Part shown: positions 1 to 6,479 of the stretch, in pieces | How the letters are laid out: each line of letters begins with the position of its first letter | How positions within the stretch are numbered: position 1 is the stretch's first letter | Origin: JAJPXC01 sp964520525 | Lineage (GTDB): Bacteria > Bacteroidota > Bacteroidia > Bacteroidales > Muribaculaceae | DNA: 6,496 nucleotides | Assembly (NCBI GenBank): GCA_964520525.1 | Contig: CAZFNR010000037.1 | Coordinates: 1 to 6,496, forward strand | Direction of reading: 5' to 3' | Notes under the pieces: model-generated | The model's input: only the letters and a program-made list of their open reading frames with translations | Told to the model about the DNA's origin: nothing | Databases searched by the model: none | Position numbers and translations under genes: made by a program

Positions 1-41
1 GAAGGGGGTGCTTCATTTCTGTGCAATTTGTTATCGTTAGC

Positions 42-1514
42 TTACTTTGACCAGAAACCGGGGGTGAGCAGAATGAGGACAGTAAAGAGCTCGAGACGTC
101 CAATCAGCATCAGCAATGCGAGAACCCATTTGCCTGCGTTCGGGATTATCTCATATGAGCCGCCATACCCCGTCACGCCGGCTCCAAGACCGGTGTTGCT
201 TATGGCAGAGAACGAAGAGAAAAACGCATCTACAAGCGGAATGTCAAAAGCCGTTAACACTATACCTCCAATCATAATCAGCATGACGTAGATACAAAGG
301 AATGCGATAACCTTGTTGACAAGATCAAACGACATCATTTTTCCATTGACTCTTACCGGCAGGATTGAGTTGGGATGTATGCAGCGATATATCTCATTGC
401 GTGTGTTTTCCCATAAGAAAATCAGGCGGTCGAGTTTAGCTCCTCCACTTGTCGAACCAGCGCAGGCACCGAAAAACATCATCAAAAAGACGAGCGCAAG
501 GACAAACCCGCCCCAATTTTCAAAATTGGTCACGGTGTAGCCGGTAGAAGTCATTGTAGATACAATCTGGAAAAGCGGGTCTATGGTTACAGACTCTATT
601 CCATGCACCTCACCGCGAGAAATAATTGATATAACAAACAGCACCATCATTACCACTATTGCCCAGACATAGAGCTTGAACACGTCACTTTTCCATGCGG
701 TTTTCGGAGTTTCGGTGACGACCTTGATAAGAAGAGCAAAATTTACGCCCCCAAGAAACATGAACACAGTCAGGACAATCTCGACATAAGTCGAGTGAAA
801 TGCGGCTATGCTGTCGTTATGAGTTGAGAACCCACCGGTTGAGATGGTTGAGAATGCATGACAGATGCTGTCGAAAACGCTCATGGGGCTAAAACATAAA
901 AGAACACACAGCACTATTGTGAGTATTATGTACATATACCACAGACTTTTTGCGGTCTGGCTTATGCGTGGCCTAAGTTTCTCATGAGTGATGCCTGTGA
1001 CCTCTGCGTTAAACATCTGCATACCTCCCGATGAATTGAGCATCGGGACGACTGCGAGAGTGAATAGTATTATCCCCATACCTCCAATCCATTGCATGAG
1101 ACATCGCCACAACAGAATGCCGTGAGAAAAATGTCCGACTTCCTGAAGGATAGATGCTCCGGTAGTTGTGAATCCCGACATTGATTCAAAAAAAGCGTCA
1201 CTGAGCGACATAGGAGTTTCGCAGATTAAGAACGGTATCATGCCGAAAGCCGAAAAAACCGCCCATACAAGGGTCGTCAATAGAAAGCCTTCGCGTTTTC
1301 CCATGTCGGCATGATGTGAACGTATGCCGAATGTCATCAGCAACCCTGCACCCGACGTAATTCCAGCCGAAATGAGGAACGCTTTGAAGTCTGTCTCGTC
1401 ATAGACAAGACAGGTAATCATAGGCATGAGCATAAATATCGCCTCGATGACGAGCAGCCAGCCGACCACCCTCATGAGCATTGGAAAGTTGATTGTTGGT
1501 TGATACCTGAACAT
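42..1514 (-). CDS. trkH: TrkH family potassium uptake channel subunit
   Basis: Membrane-embedded K+ translocating subunit of a Trk/Ktr-type uptake system; it works with the cytoplasmic TrkA encoded just upstream. The 490-residue length matches the family (about 480-490). The protein is highly hydrophobic, and the four pore repeats of the superfamily are visible through their selectivity-filter loops: TTTGA (116-120), STGGF (225-229), TSTGY (322-326) and SNTGLG (439-444), each with the filter glycine. The segment CAGSTSGGAK (351-360) is the intramembrane gating-loop region known after the third pore helix, and IGRLELFTVL (471-480) followed by TPGFW is the usual TrkH C-terminus. The start is the ATG at 1514, 2 nt after the trkA stop, so translation is probably coupled. 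It appears to be the last gene of the operon. No filter residue is missing and no truncation is seen. Confidence 0.96.
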   Translation of the reverse strand: MFRYQPTINFPMLMRVVGWLLVIEAIFMLMPMITCLVYDETDFKAFLISAGITSGAGLLMTFGIRSHHADMGKREGFLLTTLVWAVFSAFGMIPFLICETPMSLSDAFFESMSGFTTTGASILQEVGHFSHGILLWRCLMQWIGGMGIILFTLAVVPMLNSSGGMQMFNAEVTGITHEKLRPRISQTAKSLWYMYIILTIVLCVLLCFSPMSVFDSICHAFSTISTGGFSTHNDSIAAFHSTYVEIVLTVFMFLGGVNFALLIKVVTETPKTAWKSDVFKLYVWAIVVMMVLFVISIISRGEVHGIESVTIDPLFQIVSTMTSTGYTVTNFENWGGFVLALVFLMMFFGACAGSTSGGAKLDRLIFLWENTRNEIYRCIHPNSILPVRVNGKMMSFDLVNKVIAFLCIYVMLIMIGGIVLTAFDIPLVDAFFSSFSAISNTGLGAGVTGYGGSYEIIPNAGKWVLALLMLIGRLELFTVLILLTPGFWSK

Positions 1515-1516
1515 AA

Positions 1517-2848
1517 TCAGTTGAACAATTTTTCCACTTTATGAATAGCTCCCGACAAGCAGAATACTACGACATGGTCGCCCGGTTCGATGATGGTGTG
1601 CCCGTCAACAAGCATACCGCGTCCATTTCGGATTAATCCGGCTATTGTCATATCGCGGAACAGTTTCAAATCTTTTACGGGTCCGCTAGTGATTTTTGAC
1701 TTTGGTTTTGCTTCAATTTCAGCGACTTCGGCATCGGCGAGGGCAAGGCATTTGCTTGATGTGGAATCCGCGTCAAGTAGTAGCTGGAAGATTTTGCTCG
1801 ACGCCAGTAGCTTTTTGTTGATGATGGTGCCTATGTTAAGCCCCTCGGCTTCTGAGATAAATTGGATGTTTTCCACTTCGGCTATTGTTTTCCATGCTCC
1901 CATTTCACGCGATGTCATACACCCGAGTATGTTGGTTTCAGAGCTGTCGGTTAATGCAACAAAAGCGTCAATATCTTCGATACCTTCGTCGCGCAACACC
2001 TCGTTGTCGCGGGCATCGCCATAGATGATTTCGGCATCTGGACATTCCTCGGCAAGTTTGCGGCATTTGTCGCGGTCATTGTCAATGATTTTAATCTTGA
2101 ACTCATCACCGGCAAGATTGGCGAAACGTATAGCTATGCAACTTCCACCCATAACCATCACCTTCTTTACTTTGCGGTTGGTTTTTCCACAAATTGTCAG
2201 CAGGTCATCCACATGGTCACGCGTGGTAGTGAAATAGACAATATCGTTCGCCTTGATGCTGTCGCCGCCTCGCGGGATGATGGTTTCATGCCTGCGTTTG
2301 ATTGCAGAGACGTGGAATGTGCGTTGCGATGCGAGTTCTTTCAGTTGGTGTCCTACAATCGACGCGTTATCCCTTACCTTAACGCCTACCAATATAATCT
2401 CGCCGTCGTGTAGCTCAAACCAGTTGCGGACCCATGTGCGTCTCAATGCGGTGATAATCTCCTGAGCAGCAAGATATTCGGGATAAATAAGATGATTAAC
2501 ACCCATGCAAGTGAAAAAATCTCGGTGTTCATCCTTAAGATACTCATGGTTGTCTATACGGGCCACGGTCTTTTGAGCGCCGAGGCTTTTGGCTACCTCA
2601 CAAGCAGTGACATTGCTCGTCTCGAAAGGTGTAACAGCAATAAAAAGGTCGCATTGGTCGACTCTGGCTTCGTGCAAGGAGCTGAACGATGTCGGGCTTC
2701 CAACTAACGTCATCAAGTTGTAATTGGAATTGAGATTCTCCAATTTGCCCGAATCCTGGTCAATCACTGTTATATCCTGTTCTTCTCTTGACAGTAGTTT
2801 TGCAAGATGTGAACCGACTTCTCCCGCTCCGGCTATAATTATCTTCAT
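1517..2848 (-). CDS. trkA: Trk system potassium transport regulatory protein TrkA
   Basis: Peripheral cytoplasmic gating subunit that binds nucleotide (NAD(H)/ATP in the family) and controls TrkH. The 443 residues form the tandem duplication typical of TrkA. The first RCK Rossmann domain has GAGEVG at 7-12 and the acidic strand-2 end at Asp30 (VID). It is followed by a TrkA_C domain at about 140-215. The second Rossmann domain starts at about 228 with the degenerate glycine loop MGGSCIA (233-239) and acidic Asp256 (KIIDND), followed by a second TrkA_C at about 370-443. The second loop is less canonical than the first, which is common for the second half. The ATG start at 2848 shares its A with the dxs stop (TAATG), so it is probably translated by re-initiation. 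Pairing with trkH 2 nt downstream confirms the role. Confidence 0.96.
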   Translation of the reverse strand: MKIIIAGAGEVGSHLAKLLSREEQDITVIDQDSGKLENLNSNYNLMTLVGSPTSFSSLHEARVDQCDLFIAVTPFETSNVTACEVAKSLGAQKTVARIDNHEYLKDEHRDFFTCMGVNHLIYPEYLAAQEIITALRRTWVRNWFELHDGEIILVGVKVRDNASIVGHQLKELASQRTFHVSAIKRRHETIIPRGGDSIKANDIVYFTTTRDHVDDLLTICGKTNRKVKKVMVMGGSCIAIRFANLAGDEFKIKIIDNDRDKCRKLAEECPDAEIIYGDARDNEVLRDEGIEDIDAFVALTDSSETNILGCMTSREMGAWKTIAEVENIQFISEAEGLNIGTIINKKLLASSKIFQLLLDADSTSSKCLALADAEVAEIEAKPKSKITSGPVKDLKLFRDMTIAGLIRNGRGMLVDGHTIIEPGDHVVVFCLSGAIHKVEKLFN

Positions 2849-4800
2849 TATTTGTTACCCTTTTTCATGTTAATAATTTCGTCGGCGATTGAATCGCTGT
2901 CCATACCGCAGATTTTTTTCAGTTGCGCTACGGTACCGTGGGCAATGAACCGGTCGGGAACACCAATGCGCTTTACTTGTAGATGATAGTCATGATCACA
3001 TAACCATTCCATTACGGTCGAACCAAAACCACCTGAAATCGCTCCGTCCTCAACAGTGACGATGGGCAATCCTTTCCGAGCAATCTCTTCCATCATATCA
3101 TTGTCGAGCGGCTTTATGAACACAGCGTCATAGTGGGCTACGCTAATTCCTGCAAATTGCAAAACTTTTATGGCGCGATTGACCTCTTTAGCCATTGTTC
3201 CGACACTTATGATTACAACGTCTGAACCGTCGCAGAGTTTTTCTCCTTTGCCGATTTCCAAAGCCCGCATAGGGGTCTGCCATTCAGCATTGAAACCGTC
3301 GCCACGCGGATATCTGATGGCCATTGGCCCATGGTTGGCGTTTTGGGCTGTAAACATAAGATTTCTCAGAGTCTCTTCGTCGCGTGGTGCGGAGACTATC
3401 ATGTTGGGGATAGATTTTAAATAGCAGATGTCGAATACGCCGTGATGGGTCATACCGTCTTCGCCGACAAGGCCAGCTCGGTCAATACAAAAAGTCACCG
3501 GCAGCCCCGCTATAGCAACATCGTGGATGATGTGGTCATAACCGCGTTGGAGAAAAGATGAATATATCGCACAAAACGGTCGCATACCATCTTTCGCAAG
3601 CCCTCCGCTAAATGTCACCGCATGTCCCTCTGATATGCCAACGTCAAACGTCCTTGATGGAAATTCTTTCTGAAGCAAGCTCATTGACGTTCCCGATGGC
3701 ATTGCGGCGGTTATTCCTACAATTTTAGGATTTTTGCGGGCAAGCTCGACCAAAGTGTGTCCGAATACATCTTGAAACTTTATTGGTGTTGAGCTATCGG
3801 TTTTCTTCTCAATACGTTTCCCCGTAACCGGGTCAAACTTCCCGGGTGCGTGCCATGATGCAGGATCAAGTTCGGCAGGTTCATAACCCTTTCCTTTTTT
3901 TGTTCTGAAATGAAGTATTCGCGGGCCTTCCATCTCCTTGACATCATTTAGCACCTTGATGACCCGCTCTATGTCGTTGCCGTCAAATGGGCCGAAATAT
4001 CTTATGTTGAGACCTTCAAATATGTTTTGCTCGTGGGTGATGAATGATTTTAACGAGTTGTTAAAACGCAGTATCGAACTTTTTCGTCGCTCTGAAATCA
4101 GCTTGAGCTTTCTAAGAAGTTTATAGATACTGTAGCGCACGGTGTTGTAACCTTTTGATGTGGTGACGTGGGTGAGATAGTGGTTGAGAGCGCCCACATT
4201 GCGGTCAATCGACATATCGTTGTCGTTGAGTATAATCAGAAGGTTGTTAGGCGTGTTGGCAGCGTTGTTTATCCCCTCAAAGGCTAAACCACCGCTTATT
4301 GATGCGTCGCCTATTACCGCCACGACGTTACGCCGCGGTTTGTCACCATTTAGCTCAGAGGCTACAGCCATGCCCAAGGCCGCCGAAATCGAGTTTGATG
4401 CGTGACCGGAGGTAAACGTGTCATACTCGCTTTCCTGCGGGTTGGGGAATCCGCTGATTCCGCCAAGTTTGCGATTAGACACAAAAGCGTCCCGACGTCC
4501 GGTGAGCAGTTTGTGCCCATAGGCCTGGTGACCGACATCCCACACGATGCGGTCGCGTGGTGTATCAAACACATAATGCAACCCGACTGTCAGCTCCACG
4601 GCACCCATACTTGACGCGAAATGCCCCGGATTTCCCGAAAGCTGGTTGATGAGCATTTTGCGTATATCATCGCAGACTTGCGGGAGCTGCTGTGGCGACA
4701 ACTTTCGAAGGTCGTCCGGCGAGTCTATCTTTGACAGCAAAGGGTAGGGGCAAGTCTCGTCGAGATGATTCCGAGTGATACCGTTACTTCCCTTTTCCAT
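2848..4800 (-). CDS. dxs: 1-deoxy-D-xylulose-5-phosphate synthase
   Basis: Thiamine-diphosphate enzyme condensing pyruvate and glyceraldehyde 3-phosphate to DXP, the first step of the MEP isoprenoid pathway and also a precursor for thiamine and pyridoxal; cytosolic. In the 650-residue protein counted from the ATG at 4800, visible motifs are NPGHFASS with His60, GHQAY (90-94), GHASNSISAALG (132-143), the cofactor/Mg motif GDAS (164-167) with NDNDMSID (192-199), catalytic Glu391 in ISEGHAVTF, DRAGLVGEDGMTHHG (440-454) and IRYPRG (495-500). GDA instead of GDG, and EGH instead of EQH, are as I remember other Bacteroidetes Dxs, so probably not defects. The frame is open 10 codons further to a TTG at 4830, but I prefer the ATG. 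It overlaps the upstream small gene by 17 nt and trkA by 1 nt. Length is slightly above the usual 620-640. Confidence 0.97.
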   Translation of the reverse strand: MEKGSNGITRNHLDETCPYPLLSKIDSPDDLRKLSPQQLPQVCDDIRKMLINQLSGNPGHFASSMGAVELTVGLHYVFDTPRDRIVWDVGHQAYGHKLLTGRRDAFVSNRKLGGISGFPNPQESEYDTFTSGHASNSISAALGMAVASELNGDKPRRNVVAVIGDASISGGLAFEGINNAANTPNNLLIILNDNDMSIDRNVGALNHYLTHVTTSKGYNTVRYSIYKLLRKLKLISERRKSSILRFNNSLKSFITHEQNIFEGLNIRYFGPFDGNDIERVIKVLNDVKEMEGPRILHFRTKKGKGYEPAELDPASWHAPGKFDPVTGKRIEKKTDSSTPIKFQDVFGHTLVELARKNPKIVGITAAMPSGTSMSLLQKEFPSRTFDVGISEGHAVTFSGGLAKDGMRPFCAIYSSFLQRGYDHIIHDVAIAGLPVTFCIDRAGLVGEDGMTHHGVFDICYLKSIPNMIVSAPRDEETLRNLMFTAQNANHGPMAIRYPRGDGFNAEWQTPMRALEIGKGEKLCDGSDVVIISVGTMAKEVNRAIKVLQFAGISVAHYDAVFIKPLDNDMMEEIARKGLPIVTVEDGAISGGFGSTVMEWLCDHDYHLQVKRIGVPDRFIAHGTVAQLKKICGMDSDSIADEIINMKKGNK

Positions 4801-5017
4801 CTCTGATGTGTTTTTTGTATAGCGGAACAAAGATTATAATGCCCGACGCTATTATTACAAAGAGAGTCCAAAGCGTGAAGGTGCGTTGGCTGAGTAGCAG
4901 ATAACAAAGCAGTAGCCATAGCGACAGAACGCATATAAATCTAACAAGTATCGCTCCTTTCATATGTCTTTTGCGTAAATTTTTGGCCTGCGACATCAAT
5001 ATGCGTTCATCGCGCAT
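4784..5017 (-). CDS. Small two-helix membrane protein, function unknown
   Basis: A 77-residue protein that I cannot assign to a family. It has a basic N-terminus (KNLRKRH, about 12-18), two hydrophobic stretches (about 24-43 and 47-66) joined by a short QRTFT-type turn, and a charged tail (KKHIRDGKGK). This predicts a hairpin in the inner membrane with both ends in the cytoplasm. Its stop lies inside dxs (17-nt overlap with the dxs ATG), so it is almost certainly expressed and coupled with dxs. The start is uncertain: in-frame ATGs are at 5017, 4996 and 4963. The 5017 ATG is embedded in a dyad and lies about 17 nt from the predicted transcription start; the 4963 ATG (MKGAILVRF) would leave a leader of about 70 nt holding the whole dyad. 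No Shine-Dalgarno sequence favours any of them. Reality of the gene is likely; function is open. Confidence 0.75.
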   Translation of the reverse strand: MRDERILMSQAKNLRKRHMKGAILVRFICVLSLWLLLCYLLLSQRTFTLWTLFVIIASGIIIFVPLYKKHIRDGKGK

Positions 5018-5029
5018 ACGTTTGTCGCA
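4989..5029. promoter_or_regulatory. Interrupted dyad over the operon's first start codon
   Basis: Two nested perfect stems: TGCGACA (4989-4995) with TGTCGCA (5023-5029), and TATGCG (5000-5005) with CGCATA (5013-5018). They are separated by a 4x4 unpaired internal region and closed by a 7-nt loop. That is 13 paired bases, symmetric about 5009. It lies just after the predicted transcription start of the minus-strand operon and contains the ATG at 5017. It may be a leader hairpin that hides that start, or a protein-binding operator. Which of the two cannot be told from sequence. Confidence 0.5.
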
Positions 5030-5040
5030 TTTTCAACCAA

Positions 5041-5048
5041 CAAAAATA
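5041..5048 (-). promoter_or_regulatory. Candidate -7 element of the dxs-trk operon promoter
   Basis: Read on the minus strand this is TATTTTTG, a full match to the Bacteroidetes -7 consensus TAnnTTTG. It sits about 24 nt before the first ATG of the operon, so transcription would begin near 5034. No TTTG is found at the expected distance upstream; the nearest is only 12 nt away, too close. The -33 element is therefore weak or absent, and the call rests on the -7 match and position alone. Confidence 0.45.
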
Positions 5049-5128
5049 ATGAAGATTTGCCAAATTAGGAAGACGCTGAAGATATAATCGTCAACAAGAA
5101 TACCGCAGACAAAATTATTGAGAAAATA

Positions 5129-5160
5129 TTTGCGCGGTTAAAAACTTTTACCTACCTTTG
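5129..5160 (+). promoter_or_regulatory. Bacteroidetes-type promoter of the tRNA gene
   Basis: TTTG at 5129-5132 (-33) and TACCTTTG at 5153-5160 (-7, exact TAnnTTTG) with a 20-nt spacer, the normal spacing for the Bacteroidetes primary sigma factor. Transcription should start near 5167, about 11 nt before the mature tRNA. A short TTTGC/GCAAA dyad (5157-5170) overlaps the -7 box. This is the clearest promoter in the window and supports the assignment to Bacteroidetes. Confidence 0.85.
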
Positions 5161-5177
5161 CACTCGCAAACTTCGAT

Positions 5178-5251
5178 GGCGGGATAGCTCAGTCGGTTAG
5201 AGCGTCGGATTCATAACCCGGAGGTCCCGAGTTCAATTCTCGGTCCCGCTA
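5178..5251 (+). tRNA. tRNA-Met (CAT anticodon)
   Basis: A 74-nt cloverleaf: acceptor 5178-5184 with 5244-5250 and discriminator A5251; D stem GCTC/GAGC; anticodon CAT at 5212-5214 in loop TTCATAA; variable loop AGGTC; T arm CCGAG-TTCAATT-CTCGG. CCA is not encoded (ACAT follows), so it must be added by the CCA enzyme. The D stem has C11:G24 and pair 1:72 is a G:U wobble, both unlike the classical initiator (A11:U24 and an unpaired 1:72), so elongator Met is preferred. The anticodon stem ends in an A31/C39 mismatch with a U27:G43 wobble, and the GTCGG...CCCGG surroundings recall initiators. The lysidine-modified Ile2 tRNA also has a CAT gene anticodon and cannot be excluded without comparison. 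Confidence 0.9.
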
Positions 5252-5256
5252 CATAT

Positions 5257-5292
5257 CAAGCTCCTTGATGACATCTGCCGTCAAGGAGCTTG
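5257..5292 (+). terminator. Hairpin terminator of the tRNA transcript
   Basis: CAAGCTCCTTGA (5257-5268) pairs perfectly over 12 bp with TCAAGGAGCTTG (5281-5292), with a 12-nt loop. The hairpin begins 6 nt after the tRNA and is followed by TCTTTATAA, a poor but T-containing tail. The position strongly suggests 3'-end formation for the tRNA. On the minus strand no T-run follows, so it is less convincing as a terminator for the gene arriving from the right. Confidence 0.6.
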
Positions 5293-5398
5293 TCTTTATA
5301 ACTGTCACTGTAAATAGTGGGTCAGCCGATTTTCTCGGTGGGGTGGGGAAGATGCCAAGAGTATTGCGTTGCCAATCTGAACATGAAGAATTTAGGTT
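5293..5398. other. Intergenic stretch with nothing recognised
   Basis: 106 bases between the tRNA hairpin and the end of the possible frameshifted tail of the right-hand gene. Only trivial 4-bp hairpins were found (CACT/AGTG near 5308 and CCGA/TCGG near 5328). No promoter match, no gene-like frame and no tRNA-end repeat is seen here. A 79-codon plus-strand frame crosses it but looks like a shadow of the minus-strand tail. Confidence 0.5.
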
Positions 5399-5513
5399 TT
5401 ATTTGGGGTTCTTTGCGCAGAACTTTTCGAGGTCTTCGCAAAGGATTGTTTCCACTTCTCTTTCGGTGATAGGCAGATATTGCGACCGACGTTTTTCCGG
5501 ATGATTAGCTTTT
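5399..5513 (-). pseudogene. Out-of-frame C-terminal tail of the 5505-6293 gene
   Basis: If one A is dropped from the AAAA run (minus strand, 5513-5510), the protein reads on from KVIAAFKANHPEKRR and adds 36 residues, including QYLPITEREVETILCEDLEK and the end CAKNPK, before TAA at 5399. The tail is charged and helix-like with normal codon choice, has no stop over 36 codons and no start codon of its own at the left, and is preceded by a stop in its own frame near 5526. This fits a broken or misread extension of the upstream gene, giving about 297 residues in all. It could also be a chance open frame, a true recoding event or a sequencing error. Confidence 0.5.
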
Positions 5514-6293
5514 GAAAGCGGCGATTACTTTCTCGTAGTTATTACCTAATATATCTTTTGTTAATCTTTGATCTAAATAATCTTTCGACACGAGGAATCG
5601 GTCATCAGTCCACATTGTGCCGAGAAACTTCTGCCAAGTCTTTACATTGCGAGGTACTATGAATATCGTTTCAGAATTGTTGTGCAGAATAAATTGAATA
5701 AGTTGCTTGGTATATTTCTGCGATGGCAAGAGTGTACCACCTTTAAATGTCTTATATTTTTCAGACGAATATCCTATGTATTCTATTACAGCGAAGCGAT
5801 TGAGGACATCATCTATTGTTAAGCCGGTGGTCTCTTTATTAACAAACGCCTTCTCAAGCCGATCTATCCAATACCAGCTTTGATGCAAATTGGCAAGGTC
5901 TCGATAGGTTATATTAGGCTTCCCTATGTCGTCGGGCAAGAAACTATGGCAATCGAAGGTAAGCATTGAACGCAGATGTATTGCGTAGCCCTCCACTAAC
6001 CCTGCGGGCAAATGCATCAAGATTTTGCCGATTGCTGATTCTCGTTCTACATAACCTGGGTTAAGGCTAAGCACAATGACTTTTGCCTTCGGCGGATTGC
6101 CGTACCACGGATATGCCGGGACGTTTAGACAATATTTATGCTCCGGTTTGGCAGTGCGATTGAACGTATCAATCATTTCTTTATCATCCTTACACACATA
6201 TTCTTCTGTGTCGTTGTATAGAAAACCGTTGCCTACATATTGGTCAGCTACAACCCTCCAGGGATTTGTTATGCGAATATCTTCTTCTGTCAT
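5505..6293 (-). CDS. Uncharacterised protein, possible uracil-DNA-glycosylase-like fold
   Basis: 262 residues from the ATG at 6293. I do not recognise a named family. The core PWYGNPPKAKVIVLSLNPGY (62-81) has a beta strand ending in LNPG, resembling motif 1 (GxNPG) of the Mug/TDG branch of the uracil-DNA-glycosylase superfamily. Further blocks are IEYIGYSS (170-177), LPSQKY (189-194) and a late strand FIVPRNVKTW (211-220), the order expected for that fold. Catalysis is not demonstrated; it could be a non-enzymatic relative. There is no signal peptide or membrane segment. The frame stays open upstream to 6494, but that stretch lies across the inverted repeat and in opposition to a plus-strand gene, and the ATG at 6293 mirrors one at 6475, so I prefer 6293. 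The C-terminus (AAFKS) seems cut short by an A-run indel; see 5399-5513. Confidence 0.7.
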   Translation of the reverse strand: MTEEDIRITNPWRVVADQYVGNGFLYNDTEEYVCKDDKEMIDTFNRTAKPEHKYCLNVPAYPWYGNPPKAKVIVLSLNPGYVERESAIGKILMHLPAGLVEGYAIHLRSMLTFDCHSFLPDDIGKPNITYRDLANLHQSWYWIDRLEKAFVNKETTGLTIDDVLNRFAVIEYIGYSSEKYKTFKGGTLLPSQKYTKQLIQFILHNNSETIFIVPRNVKTWQKFLGTMWTDDRFLVSKDYLDQRLTKDILGNNYEKVIAAFKS

Positions 6294-6325
6294 GAGAGTG
6301 TGTGATTTTGATTGGAAAAGCGATG
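6289..6325 (+). repeat. Inverted repeat, left arm
   Basis: 37 bp identical to the reverse complement of 6443-6479, with a further 6 matching bases beyond one mismatch (6282-6287), so 43 of 44 overall. Read on the minus strand the arm encodes SLFQSKSHTLMTEE, including the ATG at 6293 used by the left gene. It therefore covers a leader, the start codon and the first codons. The plus-strand reading contains TGATTTTG (6303-6310), one base off the -7 consensus, pointing into the spacer. Confidence 0.97.
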
Positions 6326-6442
6326 TAAGTGATGTTACGAGCTTGTTGAAAATGCCGTCGCGGTCTTTTTCATCAATCGGAATATTTGGTATCGCCGAGA
6401 ACGACAAGGATTCTCCTTTTGGTCGTTTCTTTTCGGCTATTT

Positions 6443-6479
6443 CATCGCTTTTCCAATCAAAATCACACACTCTCATGAC
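6443..6479 (-). repeat. Inverted repeat, right arm
   Basis: Perfect inverted partner of 6289-6325; the extension beyond one mismatch is 6481-6486. Read on the plus strand it encodes the same SLFQSKSHTLMTEE, with an ATG at 6475. The 117-bp segment between the arms (6326-6442) is much less symmetric: about 24 of 57 mirrored pairs match by hand count. The two ATGs are exactly mirrored about base 6384. Confidence 0.97.

Noticed and set aside
1..41. Terminator after trkH
   Set aside because: No stem followed by a T-run is visible on the minus strand in these 41 bases; it may lie beyond the window.
28..540. Plus-strand frames opposite trkH
   Set aside because: Shadows of the TrkH coding sequence, whose filter motifs are intact throughout.
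1590..2707. Series of plus-strand frames of 66-144 codons opposite trkA
   Set aside because: All lie within the well-supported trkA gene on the other strand and look like complement shadows, serine- and arginine-rich with no motifs.
4801..4830. TTG start for dxs giving 660 residues
   Set aside because: An in-frame ATG lies 10 codons downstream at 4800, the extra residues are not part of the Dxs fold, and the overlap with the upstream gene would grow to 47 nt.
5265..5504. Plus-strand frame of 79 codons after the tRNA
   Set aside because: It begins inside the terminator hairpin, has no promoter or protein-like pattern, and its right half is the complement of the coding-like minus-strand tail at 5399-5513.
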